Positions 7,073 to 13,253 of a DNA stretch of 16,308 nucleotides are shown here, in pieces; position 1 is the stretch's first letter, and every line of letters starts with the position of its first letter. Source of the stretch: CAZQAA01 sp964591255 (GTDB lineage: Bacteria; Desulfobacterota; DSM-4660; Desulfatiglandales; Desulfatiglandaceae); the NCBI GenBank assembly GCA_964591255.1, contig CAZQAA010000176.1:1-16308 (forward strand), written 5' to 3'. The position numbers and the translations under genes were made by a program. The notes under the pieces were generated by a model. That model did no database searches. It was not told where the DNA came from and was given only the letters and a program-made list of their open reading frames with translations.

Positions 7073-8431
7073 TTGACCAAGGAAACCCAGGCCCCCAAAA
7101 TTTACAGTGTAAGTGAGCTTACAAAAAAGATTCAGAATGCCCTTGAGGAACGCTTTGATGTGCTCTGGCTGGAGGGAGAAATATCCAACTTCAGCGCCCC
7201 TGTCTCGGGGCACTATTATATGGCGTTAAAGGACGAAAGGGCCCAGATCAGGGCCGTCATGTTCCGGTCACAGGCCCATCACCTCATGTTCCTTCCCAAA
7301 AACGGCATGAAAATACTCGCCCGCGGAAGACTCGGACTCTATGCCCCCAGAGGAGAATACCAGATCATCCTTGATTATATAGAACCAATGGGTGTGGGAG
7401 CGCTGGCACTTGCCTTTGAGCAGCTAAAGAAAAAGCTTGCCGCCCAAGGTGTGTTTGATAAGGCGATAAAAAAGCCTCTCCCCTTTCTGCCGCAATATGT
7501 AGCCGTCATAAGTTCCCCTACCGGCGCGGCAATCCGGGATTTCTTAAAAGTAATAGGCCGACGATTTGCCAATATGGAGATCATACTCATCCCCGTGAGA
7601 GTCCAGGGAGATGAAGCTGTTTCCGACATGGTGGAAGCGCTGGACCTGGTCAATCGGGAACTGAAGGTCGATGTGATTGTCTTGACAAGGGGAGGTGGAT
7701 CTCTGGAGGACTTATGGGCATTTAACCATGAAGACCTTGCCCTTGCCATCAGAAGATCCAAAATTCCGGTAGTGTCTGCAGTGGGTCATGAAATTGATAT
7801 TACCATCTCGGACCTGGCCGCGGACTTCAGGGCGCCTACACCCTCTGCAGCCGCGGAACTTCTGGTAGCCGAAAAGGCAACGCTTGTAAATCGACTGGAT
7901 GAAATAAAGGCCAGATTGATCTCCGGAATAATGAATAATATTAGATATGGCGCTCAACGGCTGGCACATCTCATAAGGCTTCTCAAAGATCCTAAAAAAC
8001 GCATCGCCGAAAGCTGGATGCGTCTTGATGAAAAACATTCCAGACTCATAAAAACTATATATTCTGCCATAAGTGACAAACAAAAAGACCTGGATCATGA
8101 GCAACGTTCCCTGCTTGCCAATTCTCCTGTTGTCCGGATAAAATCCATGGGACAAAAAATCGACTTTCATAAACATGCCCTTGTAACCAGCATGGAAAAT
8201 TGTCTGAAAGGAATGCGATCTCCCCTTTCTCTGCTGGAAAAGAGATTAACCGATCTTAGCCCATTGTCTGTTCTTAAAAGGGGATACAGTATAACCAGAA
8301 GGCTGCCGGAAAAAACCGTGATAAGGGACTGTTTCACGCTTAATAAAGGAGATAGGGTCCAAGTCCTGCTGTCAGAGGGTGAGATCGAATGTCGCGTAGA
8401 AAAGATTACCGGGGAACAGACGAAAATTTGA
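7073..8431 (+). CDS. xseA: Exodeoxyribonuclease VII large subunit
   Basis: Catalytic subunit of ExoVII, which degrades single-stranded DNA from both ends and takes part in repair. The 452-residue protein has an N-terminal OB fold (about 10-105, 'WLEGEISNF..SGHYYMALKD') and then the nuclease core: SPTGAAIRDF with D156, TRGGGS with R206, and 'SAVGHEIDITISDLAADFRAPTPSAAAEL' with H239 and D242. These match the E. coli catalytic set D155, R205, H238 and D241. A long charged helical region and 'LSVLKRGYSI' follow, as in the family. The start is TTG at 7073: the only nearby in-frame ATG (7040) runs into a stop after four codons. A weak purine stretch precedes it. It opens a five-gene block shared with xseB, ispA, dxs and tlyA. 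Confidence 0.95.
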   Translation: MTKETQAPKIYSVSELTKKIQNALEERFDVLWLEGEISNFSAPVSGHYYMALKDERAQIRAVMFRSQAHHLMFLPKNGMKILARGRLGLYAPRGEYQIILDYIEPMGVGALALAFEQLKKKLAAQGVFDKAIKKPLPFLPQYVAVISSPTGAAIRDFLKVIGRRFANMEIILIPVRVQGDEAVSDMVEALDLVNRELKVDVIVLTRGGGSLEDLWAFNHEDLALAIRRSKIPVVSAVGHEIDITISDLAADFRAPTPSAAAELLVAEKATLVNRLDEIKARLISGIMNNIRYGAQRLAHLIRLLKDPKKRIAESWMRLDEKHSRLIKTIYSAISDKQKDLDHEQRSLLANSPVVRIKSMGQKIDFHKHALVTSMENCLKGMRSPLSLLEKRLTDLSPLSVLKRGYSITRRLPEKTVIRDCFTLNKGDRVQVLLSEGEIECRVEKITGEQTKI

Positions 8432-8442
8432 CAGGAAAAGCA

Positions 8443-8495
8443 GCATATTATAAATATGCATAATTGTAGTCCCTCTACAAACAAGGGAGGGGAGG
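8443..8495 (+). promoter_or_regulatory. Structured xseA-xseB spacer with strong xseB ribosome site
   Basis: The 70-nt spacer holds a 6-bp hairpin GCATAT-TATAA-ATATGC (8443-8459). After it, TCCCT (8470-8474) can pair with AGGGA (8484-8488). The ribosome site GGAGG (8491-8495) lies 6 nt before the xseB ATG. An alternative pairing of TCCC with the following GGGGA would cover the ribosome site. The arrangement could set xseB translation apart from xseA. Confidence 0.45.
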
Positions 8496-8501
8496 AATAA
8501 T

Positions 8502-8777
8502 ATGGCGGAAAAAAAATTTGAAGAGGCAATGGAAAGACTGGAAAAGATCGTACAGGACCTGGAAGAAGGGGAACTCCCATTGGAAGAGTCCCTCAAGCTC
8601 TTTGAGGAAGGGATAAAACTTGTAAAGCTATGCTCCGGGAAACTCGAAGAGGCCGAAAAAAAGGTGACACTCCTTGTGCGGGAGAGTGGAGGAAAATATA
8701 CCCAGGTGCCCTTTGAACCAGAGTCTGAAAAAAACATAGATAATACAGGATTTGATGAAAAGGTCTCCACCTCATGA
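8502..8777 (+). CDS. xseB: Exodeoxyribonuclease VII small subunit
   Basis: Small partner of XseA; several copies bind the large subunit's helical region. The 91-residue protein starts 'MAEKKFEEAMERLEKIVQDLE' and continues 'GELPLEESLKLFEEGIKLVKLC', the standard two-helix XseB signature. The remaining roughly 25 residues are polar and variable. It has a strong GGAGG ribosome site, and its stop overlaps the ispA start in ATGA, which implies translational coupling. Size and position after xseA leave little doubt. Confidence 0.95.
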   Translation: MAEKKFEEAMERLEKIVQDLEEGELPLEESLKLFEEGIKLVKLCSGKLEEAEKKVTLLVRESGGKYTQVPFEPESEKNIDNTGFDEKVSTS

Positions 8778-9661
8778 ATCTCAAGGCCTATCTCAGGGAA
8801 AAAAGGGGTATCGTGGACAAGGCCCTTGAATCCTACTTTAAATCTGAAGGACCCTTATCCGACCTGATATCTGCCATGGAATACAGCCTGCTTGCAGGAG
8901 GTAAAAGGCTTAGGCCTATTTTGTGCATGGCTGGAGCCGAGGCGGTAGGAGGCATGTATGGTGATGTACTTCCTGTTGCATGTGCCCTTGAAATGATTCA
9001 TACATATTCCCTGATCCACGATGACCTTCCGTTGATGGATGATGATGACATGAGGAGGGGTAAGCCTACAAACCACAAGGTATTCGGGGACGCCGTAGCC
9101 CTTCTGGCGGGTGATGGCCTCCTGACCGAGGCGTTTTGTCTGATGGCATCCTCCCGGACCAAAGAGGAAATACCGCCGTCTATCCTCCTCAATGTAATAG
9201 AATTGATCGCCCGGGCAGCAGGATACAGGGGGATGGTCGGAGGACAGATGGCAGACATCCAGTCGGAAGGGAAAAAGGTGGGTATCTCCACCGTAAAATT
9301 CATTCATACCCACAAGACCGGTTCCCTGATCACGGCCTCAGTGGCATCAGGCGCCATCCTGGGAGGCGGCAGAAAATCTCAAATCCAGGCCATAACCGCT
9401 TACGGTCGTCATATAGGTCTGGCGTTTCAAATCTCGGACGATATCCTCAATGTTGAAGGTAATAGCACGGCCATGGGTAAAAGTGTTGGGAGTGACGAAC
9501 AGAGAGGCAAAATTACATATCCTGCCGTGGCTGGCTTAAAGGAATCAAAGGATATTCAATCTAGACTCGTGGAACAGGCCGTTGATTCCTTACAGGGATT
9601 TGATGACAAGGCGGATCCACTACGTGAAATGGCCAAATATATTATTGAGAGGAAGAGATGA
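8774..9661 (+). CDS. ispA: Polyprenyl (geranyl/farnesyl) diphosphate synthase
   Basis: Condenses isopentenyl diphosphate with allylic diphosphates to C10-C15 or longer chains, feeding quinone and cell-wall lipid carrier synthesis. The 295-residue protein has GGKRLRP (42-48), the first aspartate-rich motif beginning at D83-D84 in 'IHDDLPLMDDDDMRRGKPTNH', 'GGQMADIQ', KTG (181-183) and the second aspartate-rich region 'FQISDDILNVEG'. The last Asp of DDxxD is Asn here (N226). The product length cannot be read with certainty; an IspA-like C15 enzyme is most likely from length and position. It overlaps xseB and dxs by 4 nt each (ATGA). Its upstream isoprenoid supply comes from dxs, the next gene. 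Confidence 0.93.
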   Translation: MNLKAYLREKRGIVDKALESYFKSEGPLSDLISAMEYSLLAGGKRLRPILCMAGAEAVGGMYGDVLPVACALEMIHTYSLIHDDLPLMDDDDMRRGKPTNHKVFGDAVALLAGDGLLTEAFCLMASSRTKEEIPPSILLNVIELIARAAGYRGMVGGQMADIQSEGKKVGISTVKFIHTHKTGSLITASVASGAILGGGRKSQIQAITAYGRHIGLAFQISDDILNVEGNSTAMGKSVGSDEQRGKITYPAVAGLKESKDIQSRLVEQAVDSLQGFDDKADPLREMAKYIIERKR

Positions 9662-11562
9662 ACAAATCTGAAAAAAATGAAAGGCTCCTGGACAGAATCA
9701 ACAGTCCAGCCGATCTCAAAGGGCTTTCTCTCCACGAACTTGAATTGTTAGCCAAAGAACTTCGTGAGGAGATAGTCAGGACGGTTTCCAAGACAGGGGG
9801 GCATTTGGCTCCTAGCCTGGGAGTTGTGGAGCTCACCATCGCCCTTCATTATATATTCGATGCCCCTAATGACAAGATAATCTGGGACGTAGGGCACCAG
9901 GCATATGCACACAAACTGCTGACCGGACGCAGGGACAGATTTCATACCCTCCGGACATATGGCGGCATCAGCGGCTTTCCAAAAAGGAACGAAAGCCCGT
10001 ATGATACGTTTGATACCGGCCACAGCAGCACTTCCATCTCCGTCGGGTTAGGTATATGTGTTGCAAAGGCTCTTAAGGGAGAAAAGAAAAGGGTCATTGC
10101 GGTGATCGGCGACGGTTCCATGACCGCCGGCATGGCCTTTGAAGGGCTCAATCAAACAGGTCATGCAGGCAAGGATCTCATAGTGGTCCTGAACGATAAT
10201 GCCATGTCCATATCGCCCAATGTGGGGGCGTTATCCTCATTTCTGAGCCGCAAGATGACGGGCAAAAGGTTTGTAACCTTCAGAAAGGATCTGGAAAACT
10301 TCATAAGCTCCCTGCCAGGGGTGGGTGAAAACATTTTGAACCTGGTCAAAAAAAGCGAGGATTCATTCATAACCTTTTTCACGCCGGGCATGTTGTTTGA
10401 GGCATTTAAATTCAAATATATCGGGCCCATCAACGGACACAGGATTGACAGGCTTGTCGAGGCCTTTGGGAACACCCGCCATCTGGAGGGCCCGGTTTTG
10501 ATTCACGTCCTTACGACAAAGGGTAAGGGCTACGCCCCGGCTGAAAAGGATCCGGCCCACTATCACGGCGTAGGGTCCTTTGAGATCGCCACAGGCTCAC
10601 CCCCGAGACATAAGGAGAAGTCTTCTCCCTCTTATACCAGTATTTTCGGCAAGACGATGATAGAGTTGGGGAAAAAGGAAAAGAGGCTTTTTGCAGTAAC
10701 CGCGGCCATGCCGGAGGGTACAGGGCTTGTGGAGTTTGGAAATATCTATCCCGACAGGTTTGCAGATGTGGGGATAGCGGAACAGCACGCCGTAACATTT
10801 GCTGCGGGTCTGGCAACAGAAGGCTTTAAACCTGTTGTGGCCATATATTCCACCTTTCTCCAAAGGGCCTATGACCAGATTATCCACGATGTCTGTCTGC
10901 CCAATCTGCCGGTCGTTTTTGCCATTGACCGGGGCGGCCTTGTGGGAGAAGACGGGCCCACACATCACGGACATTTCGACATTACCTATCTTCGAAACCT
11001 GCCCAATATTACTGTCATGGCACCCAAGGATGAAAACGAGCTGCGTCACATGCTTTTTACAGCTATCCATCATCAGGGTCCGGTCGCCATCAGATACCCC
11101 AGAGGAAAAGCCCTCGGTGTCCATATGGACAAGGAATATCTGAATATTCCCATCGGCAAGGCCGAAATACTCAAAGATGGAAAAGACCTCCTGATCCTGG
11201 CTATAGGAAGCACTGTCTATCCATCCCTTGAGGCAGCTGAAAGCCTGAAAAAAGACGGATATTCGGTAGGGGTTGTGAACTGCCGCTTTGCAAAGCCATT
11301 GGATCCAAAGCTTGCGGAGCTGTCTGCATCAATCGGACATGTGCTGGTGGTAGAGGAGAACATCAGACAGGGAGGGCTGGGAGGTGCAATTCTTGAAATG
11401 CTTAATGATCACGGGGTGGACGGCATACAAATAAAGAGGATCGGTTTGCCCGATAAATTTGTGGAACACGGCTCTCCGGAGCTATTAAGAGAAAAATACG
11501 GACTCGACACATCCGGAATCCTCAGAGAAGCAAAGATCCTGCTGAATGACACAAAAAATTAG
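9658..11562 (+). CDS. dxs: 1-deoxy-D-xylulose-5-phosphate synthase
   Basis: Makes DXP from pyruvate and glyceraldehyde 3-phosphate with thiamine diphosphate, the first step of the MEP isoprenoid pathway. The 634-residue protein has the N-terminal 'GGHLAPSLGVVELTIALHYIFD', the 'DVGHQAYAHKLLTGR' and 'SGFPKR' motifs, the ThDP motif GDGSMTAGMAFE (starting at 151) with N180, and the PYR-domain activating glutamate E375 in 'GIAEQHAVTFAAG'. 'DRGGLVGEDGPTHHG' and a C-terminal transketolase domain follow. All these are canonical. The ATG overlaps the ispA stop, and the 3' end overlaps tlyA by 17 nt in another frame. The product supplies the precursors used by the neighbouring prenyl synthase. Confidence 0.98.
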   Translation: MNKSEKNERLLDRINSPADLKGLSLHELELLAKELREEIVRTVSKTGGHLAPSLGVVELTIALHYIFDAPNDKIIWDVGHQAYAHKLLTGRRDRFHTLRTYGGISGFPKRNESPYDTFDTGHSSTSISVGLGICVAKALKGEKKRVIAVIGDGSMTAGMAFEGLNQTGHAGKDLIVVLNDNAMSISPNVGALSSFLSRKMTGKRFVTFRKDLENFISSLPGVGENILNLVKKSEDSFITFFTPGMLFEAFKFKYIGPINGHRIDRLVEAFGNTRHLEGPVLIHVLTTKGKGYAPAEKDPAHYHGVGSFEIATGSPPRHKEKSSPSYTSIFGKTMIELGKKEKRLFAVTAAMPEGTGLVEFGNIYPDRFADVGIAEQHAVTFAAGLATEGFKPVVAIYSTFLQRAYDQIIHDVCLPNLPVVFAIDRGGLVGEDGPTHHGHFDITYLRNLPNITVMAPKDENELRHMLFTAIHHQGPVAIRYPRGKALGVHMDKEYLNIPIGKAEILKDGKDLLILAIGSTVYPSLEAAESLKKDGYSVGVVNCRFAKPLDPKLAELSASIGHVLVVEENIRQGGLGGAILEMLNDHGVDGIQIKRIGLPDKFVEHGSPELLREKYGLDTSGILREAKILLNDTKN

Positions 11563-12280
11563 GCTGGACCAACTCTTAGTAGAAAAAGGGCTTGCAGTAA
11601 GCCGTGAAAAGGCAAAGGCCCTGATCATGAGCGGTGCCGCTGAGGTAAACGGCATTGTGCATGACAAGCCCGGATATCTTATTCCTGTCTCGGCCACCAT
11701 CCTGTTGAAACAGACATCCCCACAGTATGTAAGCCGTGGAGGTATAAAGCTTGAGGCGGCAATAAAAAACTTTCATATTAATGTGGCCGGCAAAACCCTG
11801 CTGGATGTAGGCGCGTCCACCGGCGGATTCACAGATTGCCTGCTCCAGCACAGTGCCGGCAGGGTCATTGCGATTGATGTGGGGTACGGTCAGCTTGACT
11901 GGAAACTTAGACAGGACACACGTGTAAAAGTGATAGAGAGGACTAACATACGTTACTTCGCCCCCGAGAACCTGAAAGAGGATATTCATGGGGCCGTTAT
12001 TGATGTATCTTTCATATCCCTCAGACTTGTTGTCCCGCCTGTCTCAAGACTCCTCATGAATCATGCATTCATCGTTGCCCTTATCAAGCCGCAATTCGAG
12101 GTCGGGAAAGGCCGGGTGGGAAAAGGCGGGGTTGTGCGTGATCCGGAACAACACCAAGAGGTTGTTGATACGCTTGCCCGTTTCTTTGAAAATTCCGGGT
12201 GGAACGTACAGGGCCATATTCCCTCCCCCATCCTGGGTCCAAAAGGAAACCGGGAATTTTTGATATACCTCACCAGGTAG
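11546..12280 (+). CDS. tlyA: TlyA-type rRNA 2'-O-methyltransferase (S4 + FtsJ domains)
   Basis: Predicted SAM-dependent ribose methyltransferase of ribosomal RNA; relatives were first called hemolysins. The 244-residue protein has an S4 RNA-binding domain (1-62, 'IRLDQLLVEKGLAVSREKAKALIMSG'), the link motif YVSRGGIKL (61-69) and the FtsJ-like fold with the SAM site DVGASTGGFTDCLL (87-100). The catalytic set of the family can be placed at K68, D153 (in IDVSFIS), K181 (in ALIKPQFE) and E237. GKGGVVRD near 193-199 is also typical. It overlaps dxs by 17 nt, so translation is probably coupled. It ends the plus-strand operon; no convincing terminator is seen in the 78 nt before the convergent gene. 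Haemolysis should not be assumed from the old family name. Confidence 0.92.
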   Translation: MTQKIRLDQLLVEKGLAVSREKAKALIMSGAAEVNGIVHDKPGYLIPVSATILLKQTSPQYVSRGGIKLEAAIKNFHINVAGKTLLDVGASTGGFTDCLLQHSAGRVIAIDVGYGQLDWKLRQDTRVKVIERTNIRYFAPENLKEDIHGAVIDVSFISLRLVVPPVSRLLMNHAFIVALIKPQFEVGKGRVGKGGVVRDPEQHQEVVDTLARFFENSGWNVQGHIPSPILGPKGNREFLIYLTR

Positions 12281-12358
12281 TCCAATCTCTCTCAACAGCC
12301 AAAAAAGCCGTGTTTGAGACCATGCCTGGAATTTCTGATGAATGATATCCCAAAGATA

Positions 12359-12637
12359 CTAATGGGCCATCCTTTTTGATGCCTTGAGGGGATTCAGCTT
12401 CCCGTTACCCGCCTTTGCCTTTCCTTTCAAATGGGTGGCCATATTGCAAGTGCCGAGACGCCATTTTGACGCTGGATCAGGGAATATAAGGCAGTAATCG
12501 CCGGTAGGAAAATTTGCCACTTTTTGACAGCCCTCACACTGTTCAACCACTGTATGGCATGTCCCGCCGTTAAATTGGCAGCCCTTGCTGCTCATAAAAA
12601 AGCACTCCTTACCTTCTTTTACACTTGTACAAACCAT
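12359..12637 (-). CDS. PxxKW family cysteine-rich small protein
   Basis: The 92-residue product has eight cysteines (3, 12, 20, 27, 34, 37, 49, 64), including CEGC, and the motif PASKW at 55-59 followed by 'LGTCNMATHLK'. This agrees with my memory of a small cysteine-rich family, defined by PxxKW, seen in Desulfobacterota. No function is established to my knowledge; metal or iron-sulfur binding is suggested only by the cysteines. The C-terminus is lysine rich ('KASKR'). The ATG at 12637 is preferred over a GTG three codons upstream, because the AAAGGA ribosome site (12648-12653) would be only 1 nt from the GTG but 10 nt from the ATG. It stands alone behind a strong promoter, convergent with tlyA. 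Confidence 0.85.
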   Translation of the reverse strand: MVCTSVKEGKECFFMSSKGCQFNGGTCHTVVEQCEGCQKVANFPTGDYCLIFPDPASKWRLGTCNMATHLKGKAKAGNGKLNPLKASKRMAH

Positions 12638-12677
12638 TTTAACCACATCCTTTCTTTATAAAAATTTTGAAGCAGGC

Positions 12678-12706
12678 TTTATGCACGACAATTTTATGCT
12701 TGTCAA
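12678..12706 (-). promoter_or_regulatory. Strong sigma-70-type promoter of the PxxKW gene
   Basis: On the minus strand the -35 box is a perfect TTGACA (12701-12706). The spacer is 17 nt and the -10 box is CATAAA (12678-12683), four of six matches. Transcription would start near 12671, about 35 nt before the ATG, leaving the AAAGGA ribosome site in the leader. Confidence 0.7.
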
Positions 12707-12736
12707 GAAAAATTTGCACGATTACAATTTCTTGTC
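12683..12736. repeat. Imperfect direct repeat at the PxxKW promoter
   Basis: Two similar units follow one another: 12683-12704 and 12716-12736. Both begin GCACGA, contain a CAATTT core and end CTTGTC, 33 nt from start to start. The first unit lies inside the core promoter; the second lies upstream of the -35 box, where a regulator could bind. Confidence 0.45.
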
Positions 12737-12770
12737 TAAATTTCATCAGGATAATGGAGATATTAGCCTG

Positions 12771-12841
12771 ACGTGATTAACGTGATTAGCTCAAAGTATA
12801 CAGGCTTAAAGGTGATAATCTGACAATCAGGATGCTTAAAG
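12771..12841. repeat. Cluster of short repeats upstream of the Mth938 gene
   Basis: ACGTGATTA occurs twice in exact tandem (12771-12788). GCTTAAAG occurs twice, 30 nt apart (12804-12811 and 12834-12841). AGCCTG (12765-12770) and CAGGCT (12801-12806) form an inverted repeat around the tandem copy. The block lies between the divergent PxxKW and Mth938-domain genes and may be a control region. No clear plus-strand promoter was found. Confidence 0.45.
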
Positions 12842-12865
12842 CGTTAATGTTTAACCCAGAATCAA

Positions 12866-13210
12866 ATGGAAATTACCGACTGCATTTTCGGCCACATTAC
12901 TATTGACGGGAAGAGATATTCCTCGGATCTGATCATTTATCCTGACGGACGTATAATGGATTCGTGGTGGAGAAAAAAAAGCCATGTGCTCTCGATTGAC
13001 GACATTGGGGATCTCATAAGGTCCGGGCCGGATGTGATTATTGCGGGCACCGGCATAAGCGGCATGATGAAACCTGAAAACGGGCTCAGGGAGCTGCTTG
13101 TCCAAAAAGGCATCAGATTCATGCCTGCCCCAAACGGGGAGGCAATGCATCTTTTCAATAACGCCTCCAGAAAACTGAGGGCCGGAGCCTGTTTTCATCT
13201 GACTTGTTGA
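12866..13210 (+). CDS. Mth938-domain protein (NDUFAF3/DUF498-like)
   Basis: A 114-residue cytoplasmic protein with no signal or membrane segment. It begins 'MEITDCIFGHITIDGKRYSSDLIIYPDGRIMDSWWR' and has the family's central 'PDVIIAGTGISGMMKP' and 'GIRFMPAPNGEAMHLFN', as in the Mth938/NDUFAF3 fold, and full family length. Mitochondrial NDUFAF3 helps assemble complex I; bacterial members have no settled role that I know of. The ATG at 12866 has no clear ribosome site upstream, so start efficiency is uncertain, but the family N-terminus fits. It ends 43 nt before the cysteine synthase/CysRS fusion on the same strand, and co-transcription is likely. Confidence 0.85.
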   Translation: MEITDCIFGHITIDGKRYSSDLIIYPDGRIMDSWWRKKSHVLSIDDIGDLIRSGPDVIIAGTGISGMMKPENGLRELLVQKGIRFMPAPNGEAMHLFNNASRKLRAGACFHLTC

Positions 13211-13253
13211 ATATTGTTAACGCCTTACCCATAATCATGAAGGATAAAGGTAT

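Noticed and set aside
7712..8176. Minus-strand ORF of 154 codons
   Set aside because: Antisense shadow of xseA, whose catalytic motifs lie in the plus frame.
12281..12358. Terminator after tlyA
   Set aside because: There are A- and T-runs but no stem next to them on either strand; the 78-nt convergent gap shows nothing else supportable.
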